From: Simplicispira sedimenti
GTDB lineage: Bacteria; Pseudomonadota; Gammaproteobacteria; Burkholderiales; Burkholderiaceae_C
Assembly (NCBI RefSeq): GCF_022760965.1
Contig: NZ_JAKVIJ010000001.1
Location: 124,001 to 188,000 of the forward strand
Direction of reading: 5' to 3'
Length of the DNA stretch: 64,000 nucleotides
Part shown: piece by piece, positions 10,469 through 19,126 of the stretch
Position numbering within the stretch: position 1 is the first letter of the stretch
How the letters are laid out: each line of letters starts with the position of its first letter
Made by a program: the position numbers and the translations under genes
The notes under the pieces: model-generated
What the model saw: the letters and a program-made list of their open reading frames with translations, nothing else
What the model was told of the DNA's origin: nothing
The model's database searches: none

Positions 10469-11311
10469 TCAGGAAGGCCGCACGCTGATTTCAGCGCTGG
10501 TCACGGCCTGCATGCCCCGCGCAGTATGCACGAGCAGTGCGCCATCCTCGCCCACGCCATGGGCCTCGCCTTGCGTGCCGTCGCTGAGCTGCACGCTGCG
10601 GCCCGCCAGCGCATCGCGCAGGCCAAAGCGCGGCTGCAGGGGCGCAAAGCCATACTGGGCAAAAGCCTGCAGCATGGACACCAAAGGCGGCACCACCCGC
10701 AGCAGCGCCGTGGGCGCATCCAGGCCGGGCTCCACCTCTTGCAGGCTGCCCGGCGGCAGCGACAGGCCCGCAGCGTCCTGCGGCAGCACGTTCAGCCCCA
10801 CGCCGATGACCACGTAGCGGCCACTGTGGGCGGCCGTGGCAGGCGAACCGGCGGACGCGCCCCCCACAAAGCTGGCCGTTTCCACCAGAATGCCGCCCAG
10901 CTTGCGGTCGCCCTGGGCACCGCCCAGCCACAGATCGTTGGGCCACTTGAGCGCCACCCGCGGCGTGCTGCTGCCCGCAGCGGGCAAGGTGGGTTGCAGG
11001 CTTTCGGCCACGCTCACGCCCACGGCCAGCGACAGGCCCGACCAGTCCTGCGGCCCCAGCGGCAGACCCAGCGAGAAGGTCAGCGAAGCGCCCGCCGCAC
11101 TGCGCCAGGGCCGGCCCATGCGGCCCTTGCCAGCGGTCTGCTGCTCGGCCACCAGCAGTACCGGGTCGCACTGGCCCGCGCGGGCGCGGCGCATGAGCTC
11201 GGTGTTGGTGGAGTCGATTTCGGGCAGCACCTCGACCGTGAAGCCAGGCAGCAGCGGCACCACGGCTTCCCACAGGGCCTCGGCGGGCCAGCGCAGCGCG
11301 GCGGCGCTCAT
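10469..11311 (-). CDS. birA: biotin--[acetyl-CoA-carboxylase] ligase
   Basis: 280-aa biotin protein ligase that makes biotinyl-AMP and attaches biotin to the carboxyl carrier protein. Visible motifs are STNTELMRRA, the biotinyl-AMP loop GKGRMGRPW, and KWPNDLW with the Lys essential in this family. No N-terminal DNA-binding domain is present, so it should not act as a repressor. ATG 11311 overlaps the stop of the SET-domain gene (ATGA); the frame is open to 11422 but the extension is not family-like. Confidence 0.93.
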   Translation of the reverse strand: MSAAALRWPAEALWEAVVPLLPGFTVEVLPEIDSTNTELMRRARAGQCDPVLLVAEQQTAGKGRMGRPWRSAAGASLTFSLGLPLGPQDWSGLSLAVGVSVAESLQPTLPAAGSSTPRVALKWPNDLWLGGAQGDRKLGGILVETASFVGGASAGSPATAAHSGRYVVIGVGLNVLPQDAAGLSLPPGSLQEVEPGLDAPTALLRVVPPLVSMLQAFAQYGFAPLQPRFGLRDALAGRSVQLSDGTQGEAHGVGEDGALLVHTARGMQAVTSAEISVRPS

Positions 11312-11847
11312 GAGCGCCCCTTGGTACGTGCCCCACCGGGCTGCACCGGGTTGTCGGGGTGCGGCGGCGCCCAGCCGCGCTTGGGTGCCAGCAGGGTGCC
11401 ACGGCAGTTGGGGCTGCCGCACCAGCAGGGGTACTCGGCCTTGAGCTTCTTGGTGTAGCGCTCGTCGATGATGAGGCCGTAGTCGTAGTTCAGCTCTTCG
11501 CCGGCCGCGATGTTGCGCAGCGCGGTGATGAAGACGCGGCCGTCGCGCTCATCGGCATAGCAGTTGGGGTTGCAGCTGTGGTTGATCCAGCGCGCGGCGT
11601 TGCCGCCGTATTTGGCGTCGATGACGCGGTCTTCGTCCACGTGGAAGTAGAACGTGTGGTTGGGCTGTGCGGGGTCGTGCGGATGGCGGTCCTGCGCTTC
11701 CTGCCAGGTGATGACCTCGCCGGTGTACTCGATCAGCACCTCGCCCTCGGCAATATCCTGCACCGCAAACACGCCCTTGCCATGCACGCCCGAGCGGCGG
11801 GTCTGGATGCGGCGACCAGGGGCAAGGGCGGTGCGGGTGCGGGGCAT
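11308..11847 (-). CDS. SET-domain protein-lysine methyltransferase
   Basis: 179 aa, almost entirely a SET domain with a post-SET cysteine cluster. The core motifs are GKGVFA, NHSCNPNC (89-96) and YDYG (121-124), which form the AdoMet- and lysine-binding knot; CWCGSPNC (141-148) is the zinc-binding post-SET motif. The fold is typical of eukaryotic histone methyltransferases but occurs in a minority of bacteria, including Chlamydia. It is divergent from a TopB-SWIB fusion and is followed, with a 4-bp overlap, by birA. The substrate is unknown; see findings. Confidence 0.9.
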   Translation of the reverse strand: MPRTRTALAPGRRIQTRRSGVHGKGVFAVQDIAEGEVLIEYTGEVITWQEAQDRHPHDPAQPNHTFYFHVDEDRVIDAKYGGNAARWINHSCNPNCYADERDGRVFITALRNIAAGEELNYDYGLIIDERYTKKLKAEYPCWCGSPNCRGTLLAPKRGWAPPHPDNPVQPGGARTKGRS

Positions 11848-11870
11848 GGCAAAACTCTGTTAACTTGATG

Positions 11871-11903
11871 GTGCACACATGTGCGTGCGCGTGCACGCGC
11901 GTG
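11871..11903. other. 33-base alternating purine-pyrimidine tract (Z-DNA prone)
   Basis: Every base from 11871 to 11903 alternates purine and pyrimidine, mostly GT/GC steps (for example GTGCGTGCGCGTGCACGCGC within it). It sits in the 119-base region between the divergent SET and topB genes. Such tracts adopt left-handed DNA under negative supercoiling, which is notable next to a topoisomerase gene. Confidence 0.7.
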
Positions 11904-11966
11904 AGAGCACCGATTGTAGAAGCGCCCGGCAGCGTGCCGGGCGGCGTCCGTTTCGAGAAACCATCC

Positions 11967-14912
11967 ATGAGCAAAACCCTGGTCATCGCAGAAAAACCCT
12001 CGGTCGCGCAAGACATCGTGCGCGCCCTTACGCCGGTTGCGGGCAAGTTCGACAAGCACGAAGACCATTTCGAGAACGACCAGTACGTGGTCACCAGTGC
12101 CGTGGGCCACCTGGTCGAGATCCAGGCCCCCGAGCAGTACGACGTCAAGCGCGGCAAGTGGAGCTTTGCCCACCTGCCGGTGATTCCGCCGCACTTTGAC
12201 TTGAAACCCGTGGACAAGACCAAGAGCCGCCTGTCCGCCGTTGTCAAGCAGGCCAAGCGCAAGGACGTGACCCAGCTCATCAACGCCTGCGACGCGGGCC
12301 GCGAGGGCGAGCTGATCTTCCGCCTGATCGAGCAGTACGCGGGCGGCGCCAAGGGAGCGCTGGGCAAGCCCGTGCAGCGCCTGTGGCTGCAGAGCATGAC
12401 GCCGCAGGCCATCCGCGACGGCTTTGAACACCTGCGCAGCGACGCGCAGATGCAAGGCCTGGCCGACGCCGCGCGCAGCCGCAGCGAGGCCGACTGGCTG
12501 GTGGGCATCAACGGCACGCGCGCCATGACGGCCTTCAACTCGCAGGGCGGGGGCTTCTTCCTCACCACCGTGGGCCGGGTGCAGACGCCCACACTGTCGC
12601 TGGTGGTCGAGCGCGAGGAAAAGATCCGCAAGTTCGTGAGCCGCGACTACTGGGAAATCCACGCCAGCTTCGGCGCCCAGGCGGGCGACTACCCCGGCAA
12701 ATGGTTCGACCCCCAGTGGAAGAAGGGCGAAGACCCCGAGGCCAAGGCCGACCGCGTGTGGTCGCAGGCCCAGGCCCAGTCCATTGCCGACGCGGTGCGC
12801 GGCCAACCCGCCAGCGTCACCGAGGAAAGCAAGCCCACCACGCAGGCCTCGCCCCTGCTGTTCGACCTGACCAGCCTGCAGCGCGAAGCCAACGGCAAGT
12901 TCGGTTTCAGCGCCAAGACCACGCTCGCCCTGGCGCAAAGCCTGTACGAGCGCCACAAGGCCCTGACCTACCCGCGTACCGATTCGCGCGCCCTGCCCGA
13001 GGACTACTTGGGCGTGGCACGCCAGACCTTTGAAGTGCTGGCCGACTCGGGCATGGCCCACCTGGCACCCTTTGCACGCCAGGCGCTGGAAGGCAACTAC
13101 GTGCGCCCCAGCAAACGCATCTTCGACAACAGCAAGGTCAGCGACCACTTCGCCATCATCCCCACCACGCAGGCGCCGCACGGCCTGTCCGAGGCCGAGC
13201 AAAAGCTCTACGACCTGGTGGTGCGCCGCTTCATGGCGGTGTTCTTCCCGAGCGCCGAATACCAGGTGACCACGCGCATCTCCAAGGTGCAGCAGCACCA
13301 CTTCAAGACCGAGGGCAAGGTGCTGGTCAAGCCCGGCTGGCTGGCCATTTACGGCAAGGAAGCGGCCGACGAAGTGGAAGGTGCCAAGGACGGCGACAAG
13401 GGCCAGAACCTCGTGCCCGTCCAGCCCGGCGAGATGGTGCGCACGGAACAGGCCGAGCCCAAGGGCCTCAAGACCAAGCCCCCGGCACGCTACTCCGAAG
13501 CCACGCTGCTGGGCGCCATGGAGAGCGCGGGCAAGCAGATCGACGACGACGAGCTGCGCGAAGCGATGCAGGAAAAAGGCCTGGGCACCCCGGCCACGCG
13601 CGCGGCCATCATCGAAGGCCTGCTGACCGAAAAATACATGCTGCGCGAAGGCCGCGAGCTCATCCCCACGGCCAAGGCCTTCCAGCTCATGACGCTGCTG
13701 CGCGGCCTGGAGGTGGAGGAACTGTGCCGCGCCGACCTCACGGGCGAGTGGGAATACAAGCTCGCGCAGATGGAAAAGGGCCAGCTCTCGCGCGAGGCCT
13801 TTATGCGCGAGATCGCCGCCATGACCGAGCGCATGGTGAAAAAGGCCAAGGAATACGACCGCGACACCATCCCCGGCGACTACGCAACCCTCTCCGCGCC
13901 CTGCCCCAACTGCGGCGGCGTGGTGAAGGAAAACTACCGCCGCTACGCCTGCGTCGGCCGGTCGGACGACGCTTCAGGTGCTGGCGCGGGCGGCAACTCC
14001 GGCCAGGGCTGCGGCTTCTCGTTCGGCAAATCGCCCGCCGGGCGCACGTTTGAAACGGCAGAGGCCGAGCAGTTGCTGGCGCACAAGCGCATCGGGCCGC
14101 TGGAGGGCTTCCGCTCCAAGGCCGGTTGGCCGTTCACGGCCGAGATCACCATCAGCTTCGACGAGGAGTCGAACAACTACAAGCTCGAATTCGACTTCGG
14201 CGACGACAAGAACGCAGAGGACACCGGCGAACTGGTGGAGTTTGCCGACGCGTCCCTGGGCGCCTGCCCCATCTGCGGCTCGGCCGTGCACGAGCACGGC
14301 AGCAACTACGTCTGCACGCGCGCCGTGCCCACGGCGGCGCAGCCCACGCCGTCCTGCACCTTCAAAAGCGGCAAGGTCATCCTGCAGCAGCCCGTGGAGC
14401 GCGCGCAGATGGAAAAGCTCCTTGCCACCGGCAAGACCGACCTGCTCGACAAGTTTGTGAGCATGCGCACGCGCCGCGCGTTCAAGGCCTTCCTGGTCTG
14501 GGACAAGGACGCCGGCAAGGTCAACTTCGAGTTCGAGCAGCGCGAAAGCAAGTACCCCCCACGCAAGACCGCTGCCCGCGCCGCTACCAAAACCATAGCT
14601 GCCAGCGCAGCAAAGAAGAGCGCTGCAGCCAAAAAAGCCCCGAAAGAGCCCAAAGCCACGGCCCCCAAGGCCCCGCGCAAGAGCGCGCCAGGCAAGGCGC
14701 CCAGCGCAGCCCTGGCGGCGGTGATTGGGGCCGAACCGGTGTCGCGCCCCGAGGCGGTCAAGAAGCTGTGGGACTACATCAAGGCCCAGGGCCTGCAAGA
14801 CCCCAAGGACAAGCGCACCATCCGCCCCGACGCCAAGCTCCAGGCCGTGCTGGGCAAGCCCGAGGTCGGCATGTTCGAGCTGGCCGGTCTGCTGGGGCCG
14901 CACCTGGGCTGA
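11967..14912 (+). CDS. topB: DNA topoisomerase III with H1-like linker and C-terminal SWIB domain
   Basis: 981-aa type IA topoisomerase. MSKTLVIAEKPSVAQDI opens the Toprim domain; the catalytic tyrosine is Tyr335 in TYPRTDSR. Two cysteine clusters follow (CPNCGG...GCGF and CPICGS...C). Residues 867-925 are a low-complexity Lys/Ala/Pro linker like the tails of histone H1-like proteins. Residues 926-981, from SRPEAVKKLWDYIKAQGLQD, form a SWIB/MDM2-type domain. Such fusions are known for chlamydial topoisomerase I. ATG 11967 is chosen because the upstream extension is not conserved. The linker also overlaps a REP-like repeat. Confidence 0.95.
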   Translation: MSKTLVIAEKPSVAQDIVRALTPVAGKFDKHEDHFENDQYVVTSAVGHLVEIQAPEQYDVKRGKWSFAHLPVIPPHFDLKPVDKTKSRLSAVVKQAKRKDVTQLINACDAGREGELIFRLIEQYAGGAKGALGKPVQRLWLQSMTPQAIRDGFEHLRSDAQMQGLADAARSRSEADWLVGINGTRAMTAFNSQGGGFFLTTVGRVQTPTLSLVVEREEKIRKFVSRDYWEIHASFGAQAGDYPGKWFDPQWKKGEDPEAKADRVWSQAQAQSIADAVRGQPASVTEESKPTTQASPLLFDLTSLQREANGKFGFSAKTTLALAQSLYERHKALTYPRTDSRALPEDYLGVARQTFEVLADSGMAHLAPFARQALEGNYVRPSKRIFDNSKVSDHFAIIPTTQAPHGLSEAEQKLYDLVVRRFMAVFFPSAEYQVTTRISKVQQHHFKTEGKVLVKPGWLAIYGKEAADEVEGAKDGDKGQNLVPVQPGEMVRTEQAEPKGLKTKPPARYSEATLLGAMESAGKQIDDDELREAMQEKGLGTPATRAAIIEGLLTEKYMLREGRELIPTAKAFQLMTLLRGLEVEELCRADLTGEWEYKLAQMEKGQLSREAFMREIAAMTERMVKKAKEYDRDTIPGDYATLSAPCPNCGGVVKENYRRYACVGRSDDASGAGAGGNSGQGCGFSFGKSPAGRTFETAEAEQLLAHKRIGPLEGFRSKAGWPFTAEITISFDEESNNYKLEFDFGDDKNAEDTGELVEFADASLGACPICGSAVHEHGSNYVCTRAVPTAAQPTPSCTFKSGKVILQQPVERAQMEKLLATGKTDLLDKFVSMRTRRAFKAFLVWDKDAGKVNFEFEQRESKYPPRKTAARAATKTIAASAAKKSAAAKKAPKEPKATAPKAPRKSAPGKAPSAALAAVIGAEPVSRPEAVKKLWDYIKAQGLQDPKDKRTIRPDAKLQAVLGKPEVGMFELAGLLGPHLG
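14581..14640. repeat. REP-like repeat embedded in topB
   Basis: CCGCTACCAAAACCATAGCT, then GCCAGCGC and GCGCTGCAGCC, followed by an A run, resemble the reverse orientation of the repeat family. It is read in frame as part of the Lys/Ala-rich linker of TopB. The match is partial, so convergence with an Ala/Lys-rich coding stretch is possible. Confidence 0.5.
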
Positions 14913-14915
14913 CCC

Positions 14916-15263
14916 ATGCGCAGCCCGCGTGAACGCGCCCTGTGGACCGCCTTGGCCGTGGCCCTGGCCGCAGCGGCCGGGGCTGCGTGGTGGACCGCCG
15001 ACCAGTGGCTCCCCCACGCCGGTCCCTGGCTGGAGCGCGCCTGGCGCAGCACCACCCGCCCCGGCCCCGACAGCCTGCCGCCGCAGCACCGGTCTGCCGC
15101 AGCCACCGCAAACCCCAGCGCCGACGCCGCCTCGACCCCCGCCACGCAGGCGCGCAAATGCCTGGTCAACGGCCGCACCGTCTATACCGACCAGCCCTGC
15201 CCCAGCGGCAGTGCCGAAAAACCGCTCGAAGGGGCACTGACGGTGCTGCCACCGCAGAAGTAG
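14916..15263 (+). CDS. small membrane-anchored DUF4124-like protein
   Basis: 115 aa, starting 3 bases after the topB stop. One transmembrane segment or uncleaved signal (about residues 9-26), a Pro/Ser/Ala linker, and a C-terminal KCLVNGRTVYTDQPCPSGS, which matches the DUF4124 core pattern (Cys...GxxxYTDxPC). Those proteins are periplasmic and of unknown function. Tight spacing suggests co-transcription with topB. No further function can be given. Confidence 0.65.
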   Translation: MRSPRERALWTALAVALAAAAGAAWWTADQWLPHAGPWLERAWRSTTRPGPDSLPPQHRSAAATANPSADAASTPATQARKCLVNGRTVYTDQPCPSGSAEKPLEGALTVLPPQK

Positions 15264-15353
15264 TGCAGCGCGTGGGGAATCGCGCCTGCGCGACATGCAG
15301 GCTTCATCCGAGGCCACTATGCTTGGTGATGCATTTCCTGGACGCCTGACCCC

Positions 15354-16100
15354 ATGACCCGCCCCACCCGTTCCATCGCGCTGCAAGGCGCCAGCAACTT
15401 CCGCGACCTGGGGGGCTACCCCGGCCTGGGTGGGCGCACGGTGCGCTGGCGGCGGCTGTTCCGCTCCGACCATCTGGCCCGGCTCAGCGCGCAGGACCAG
15501 CAGGCGCTGGCCGGGCTGGGCATTGCCCGTGCCGTGGACCTGCGCGGCGAGGCCGAGCGCAACGCCCTGGCCTATGCCCTGCCGGGGGTGCAGTACCACC
15601 CGCTCACCATCGAGCCCACGGTGGTGCAACGCATCCAGGAGGTACTGCGCAGCGGCGCAAGCCTGTCACCCCAGGACGCCGCTGGCCTGATGCAGGACAC
15701 CTACCGCGGCTTCGTGCACGACAACGCCCCGCGCTTTGCCGCGCTGCTGCGGATGTTGGTGGAGCGCGACGACCCGCTGGTCTTCCACTGCACCGCAGGC
15801 AAGGACCGCACGGGCTTCGCCGCCGCACTGATCCTGCTGGCCCTGGGCGTGCCGCGCGAGGTGGTGATGCAGGACTACCTGCTCACCAACGCCCTCTACC
15901 GCCCGCCCGCCAGCCTGGCCAGCCACACACCGCCCGAGGTCATGCAGGTGCTGTGCGGCGTGCAAGAGGATTTTCTGGACGCCGCACTGCACATGGTGGA
16001 CGCCCAGTACGGCGGCATCACGCCCTACCTGGAGGACGTGCTGGGGCTGGATGCGGCAGCGCGCAGCGCACTGGCCCAGCGGTATCTGCAGGCGGAGTGA
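15354..16100 (+). CDS. tyrosine-protein phosphatase (DSP/Tyr_phosphatase3 type)
   Basis: 248 aa. NFRDLGGYPG near the N-terminus and the active-site P-loop HCTAGKDRTG (Cys146, Arg152) identify the family of bacterial phosphatases acting on phosphotyrosine or phosphoinositides. No signal peptide is seen, so it is cytoplasmic. It is separated from the preceding gene by 90 bases and followed by a methyltransferase. The substrate is unknown. Confidence 0.88.
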   Translation: MTRPTRSIALQGASNFRDLGGYPGLGGRTVRWRRLFRSDHLARLSAQDQQALAGLGIARAVDLRGEAERNALAYALPGVQYHPLTIEPTVVQRIQEVLRSGASLSPQDAAGLMQDTYRGFVHDNAPRFAALLRMLVERDDPLVFHCTAGKDRTGFAAALILLALGVPREVVMQDYLLTNALYRPPASLASHTPPEVMQVLCGVQEDFLDAALHMVDAQYGGITPYLEDVLGLDAAARSALAQRYLQAE

Positions 16101-16166
16101 TCTGCCAGCGCCCCTGCACCAGGGCGCTGGCGGCGATACTCTGCCCCCACCCCACCGGAACCTGAC

Positions 16167-16793
16167 GTGCACCCCAAGCCCACAGACCACCCCGCACCCA
16201 CCGTGGCCTTCGACGAGGCCTACTACCAGCGCTACTACTTCGACCCCAAGACCAGCGTGGCCGACCCGCAGCACATCGAGCGGCTGGGCGCCTTCGTGTG
16301 CAGCTACCTGCAGTACCTGCGCGTGCCGGTGCGCCGCGTGCTGGACGTGGGCTGCGGCATCGGCCTGTGGCGCGACGTGGTGGCGCGGCATTTTCCGCAC
16401 GCCAGCTTCCATGGCGTGGAATACAGCGCCTACCTGTGCGAGCGCTTCGGCTGGGAGCGCGGCTCGGTGCTCGACTACCGCGCCAGCGAGCCCTTCGATC
16501 TGGTGATCTGCCAGGGCGTGCTGCCCTACCTGAACGCGGCCGACGCGCAGGCGGCCATGCGCAACCTGGCCCGGCTGTGCCGGGGCGCGCTGTACCTGGA
16601 GGCCGTCACGCGCGAGGACTGGGAGCAGGACATGGTGGACCAAACGCTCACCGATACGCGCCAGTTCCGCCACCGCGCGCAGATGTACCGCCGCACGCTG
16701 GCCGAGGGCTTTACCCAGATGGGCGGCGGCCTGTGGCTGAGCCACCGGGCCGAGGTGCCGCTGTTCGCGCTGGAACACGCGGGCGCGCCGTGA
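16167..16793 (+). CDS. class I SAM-dependent methyltransferase
   Basis: 208 aa with a GTG start. The AdoMet-binding motif VLDVGCGIGLW (about residues 55-65) and the later DLVICQGVLPYL mark a Rossmann-type methyltransferase of the Methyltransf_11/25 kind. Substrate is not predictable. Its stop overlaps the GTG of the DTW gene (GTGA), so it is coupled to a tRNA-modifying enzyme. Confidence 0.8.
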   Translation: MHPKPTDHPAPTVAFDEAYYQRYYFDPKTSVADPQHIERLGAFVCSYLQYLRVPVRRVLDVGCGIGLWRDVVARHFPHASFHGVEYSAYLCERFGWERGSVLDYRASEPFDLVICQGVLPYLNAADAQAAMRNLARLCRGALYLEAVTREDWEQDMVDQTLTDTRQFRHRAQMYRRTLAEGFTQMGGGLWLSHRAEVPLFALEHAGAP

Positions 16794-17545
16794 CCCTCAC
16801 CCCATCGCCCCACGCCGTAGCGCGCCTGCGCAGCGAGCGTCTGGCACGCAGCGCCAAGCCGTTCCTAGCCCGGGGTGGGCCGAGCGGCGAGCGCTGTCCG
16901 GGTTGCCGCCTGCGGCCCAGCCACTGCCTGTGCGCCCTGCGGCCGCAGGTGCCCACGCGCGCGGGTGTCTGCCTGCTGATGGCCGACACCGAGGCGCTCA
17001 AGCCCAGCAACACCGGCTGGCTGGTGGCCGATGTGGTGGCCGACACCTTTGCCTTCGGCTGGACGCGCACCGAGGTGCCCCCCGGCCTGCTGGCCCTGCT
17101 GGCCGATCCGCAGTGGCAGCCGTACCTGGTGTTTCCCAGCGACTATGCCGAACCGCAGCGTGTGGTGACCCAGGTGGCGCCCCCGGCACCCTCGGGTGAG
17201 GCGCCCGATCGCAAGCCGCTGTTCGTGCTGCTCGACGCCACCTGGGCCGAGGCGCGCCGCATGTTCCGCAAGAGCCCCTACCTCGATACCCTGCCGGTGC
17301 TCAGCCTGCAGCCCGAACAGTCGTCGCGCTACCGGCTGCGCCAGTCGGCCGACGCGGCGCACCTGTGCACGCTGGAGGTGGCGGCGCTGTGCCTGGCGCT
17401 GGCGGGCGAGGAGCGGGCCGCCCAGGTGATGGAGGCCTACCTCGACGTCTTCACCCACCACTACCTGCAGGCCAAGAACCAGCGGCCGGTGGACCCCGGA
17501 GATGCACTGCACCAGCGCCTGCACGGCTTGTGTGGCGTACAGTAG
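16790..17545 (+). CDS. DTW-domain tRNA-uridine aminocarboxypropyltransferase
   Basis: 251 aa with a GTG start overlapping the preceding stop. N-terminal cysteine cluster CPGCRLRPSHCLC, then the signature LLDATWAEARRMFRKSPYL that names the DTW family. Enzymes of this family (E. coli TapT/YfiP) transfer the aminocarboxypropyl group of AdoMet to uridine in tRNA (acp3U). An open frame extends back to 16298 but runs through the methyltransferase gene. It could be a paralogue with another RNA position. Confidence 0.88.
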   Translation: MTLTPSPHAVARLRSERLARSAKPFLARGGPSGERCPGCRLRPSHCLCALRPQVPTRAGVCLLMADTEALKPSNTGWLVADVVADTFAFGWTRTEVPPGLLALLADPQWQPYLVFPSDYAEPQRVVTQVAPPAPSGEAPDRKPLFVLLDATWAEARRMFRKSPYLDTLPVLSLQPEQSSRYRLRQSADAAHLCTLEVAALCLALAGEERAAQVMEAYLDVFTHHYLQAKNQRPVDPGDALHQRLHGLCGVQ

Positions 17546-17582
17546 CGCCCCTGCACCCCGCACACCACCAAGGCACCCTCCC

Positions 17583-17834
17583 ATGAGCAAAGAACTGGCC
17601 CGACAGCGCGAACTGAACCCGATGGAACTGTGCGAGTCCTGCAAGGGCATCCAGCGCAACTGGCGCAAGGCGCCCGGCCATGCCGAACTGGTGCAGCGCG
17701 GCAACCGCAAGGAAGACCGCGAGACGGGCACCGTCACCATCACCCGTTACCAGTGCGACCGCTGCGGCACGGCCTGGGAATACGAAAACGACAAGAACAA
17801 CCAGCAGGCGGGCTGGTCGGTGGTGGGGCGCTGA
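17583..17834 (+). CDS. small zinc-ribbon protein
   Basis: 83 aa, with ATG 17583. Two CxxC pairs, CESCKG and CDRCGTAWEYEN, about 40 residues apart, suggest a zinc ribbon; the intervening part is rich in charged residues. It looks like a nucleic-acid-binding or adaptor protein. I do not recognise a named family. It lies 37 bases after the DTW gene, and a REP-like element follows its stop. Confidence 0.65.
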   Translation: MSKELARQRELNPMELCESCKGIQRNWRKAPGHAELVQRGNRKEDRETGTVTITRYQCDRCGTAWEYENDKNNQQAGWSVVGR

Positions 17835-17840
17835 TCGAGT

Positions 17841-17890
17841 TTGCTATTGATTCAATAGCTGCTGGCGCTTGATGGAAGGGCGCCACAGCC
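17841..17890. repeat. REP-like repeat
   Basis: TTGCTATTGATTCAATAGCT followed by GCTGGCGCTTGAT, then GGAAGGGCGCCACAGCC as a partly decayed right arm. It lies between the convergent zinc-ribbon and nitroreductase-like genes. Confidence 0.85.
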
Positions 17891-17948
17891 CGATTTCAAT
17901 CAAAACTGGCGCATGGGTCGCAGCAGAGGCTGAAAGACTCCCCGTCGC

Positions 17949-19124
17949 TCAGCCCAACAGGTGCGCCTGCACTCCCCGGCGCGGCGCCGGCCCCACGGGC
18001 GGCGCGTAGCCCAGGCGCGCCCACATCTGCACCGCATTACGCCCGGGCGCTGCGCCCAGCAGCGCGTGGATGGCGGCGTAATGGGGCGCCTGCTCGGGGT
18101 ATTCCTGCAAGGCCTGCTGCAACGGGTGCATGGACAGGCCGTGCGCCGTAGCGGCGAGCTGCGCACGCGCGTAGGCGCGGCCGGCCCGCACCTGGGTGGC
18201 GCGGTCGTTGGCCTCGGTCACCATGGCGAAGAAGGCCGGCGTGGCCTCGATCTTGGCGTTGAAGTCCTGCACCTGCTGGGTCACCGCCATGTCGTCGGGG
18301 CCGGGCGCGCGGCTGCGGTCGAACAGGCGCAGGGCCGCCAGCAGGCGCGGCAGCGGCTCGTTCACGCTCAGGCCGTCGCGGTGCTGGGCGATCTCGCGCG
18401 GGCCCACGCGCAGCACCTTCAACGATTCGAGCATGGTGCGCGGCGTGACCAGCTCCACGCGCCAGGCATCGCGCGCGATGGCGCGGTGCTCCGGCAGGCG
18501 TGCATTGCCCGGCAGGGCGAAGTCCACGCGCAGGCCGGGTGCCGCACAGGCCGCCGCGATGGCCTGCACCGCCTGCGGCTCGGGGGCGCGCGGCGCGTAG
18601 GCCGAACGGTTGGTGTGGCGCCGGAAGATCTGCGCGAACAGCGGGTCGGGCGGCGCGCTGGCGTCGGGCACCAGCCGCACACGCGCCGTGGCGTGGTGGG
18701 TGTGCGGCGGCGCGGGCGGTGTGCGCGGGTCGAACACGCCGTGCGGAAACATCTCCACCTCGGCGCGCAGGCCCTGCTGCAGCGCGGCCAGGTGCAGCAG
18801 TTCGAGGAAGGTGCCCTGGCTCATGAGGATCTGGCGCGCGTGCGGGTCGGTCTCGGGCAGCAGGCGCGTGCGGTCGCAGTAGAGCCAGATCTCGCCCGGC
18901 GTGTGCAAATCCACCAGCCACGATTGCAGGTTGTGCGAATGCGGCGCCAGGATGGCGTGCGCCAGCAGCCAGCGGCGCACGTCGCCCCCGGGCGGCACGG
19001 GCGCGGGCGGCTGCCACGCGGCCAGCGCCTCGGCGGGCAGGGCGGACGAACAGCCCGGCAGCGCGGGCGTGGCGGCAAGCACGGCGGCCCCGCCGAGGAT
19101 GCGCAGAAAGGGGCGGCGCTGCAT
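17949..19124 (-). CDS. nitroreductase-like protein with lipoprotein-type signal
   Basis: 391 aa from ATG 19124. The N-terminus MQRRPFLRILGG is followed by a hydrophobic stretch and a lipobox-like PALPGC, so it is probably exported and lipid-anchored. The rest resembles the nitroreductase-fold 'Acg-like' family: HSHNLQSW near the start of the fold and an FMN-binding-type motif FRRHTNRSAYAPR. It starts 2 bases after the SDR gene stop. A flavoenzyme with a lipoprotein signal is uncommon; the function is inferred from fold resemblance only. Confidence 0.65.
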   Translation of the reverse strand: MQRRPFLRILGGAAVLAATPALPGCSSALPAEALAAWQPPAPVPPGGDVRRWLLAHAILAPHSHNLQSWLVDLHTPGEIWLYCDRTRLLPETDPHARQILMSQGTFLELLHLAALQQGLRAEVEMFPHGVFDPRTPPAPPHTHHATARVRLVPDASAPPDPLFAQIFRRHTNRSAYAPRAPEPQAVQAIAAACAAPGLRVDFALPGNARLPEHRAIARDAWRVELVTPRTMLESLKVLRVGPREIAQHRDGLSVNEPLPRLLAALRLFDRSRAPGPDDMAVTQQVQDFNAKIEATPAFFAMVTEANDRATQVRAGRAYARAQLAATAHGLSMHPLQQALQEYPEQAPHYAAIHALLGAAPGRNAVQMWARLGYAPPVGPAPRRGVQAHLLG

Positions 19125-19126
19125 GC

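Noticed and set aside
11865..11966. Upstream in-frame extension of topB beginning in the alternating tract
   Set aside because: Cys/Val/Arg-rich extension not found in the family; MSKTLVIAEKPS at 11967 is the universal start.
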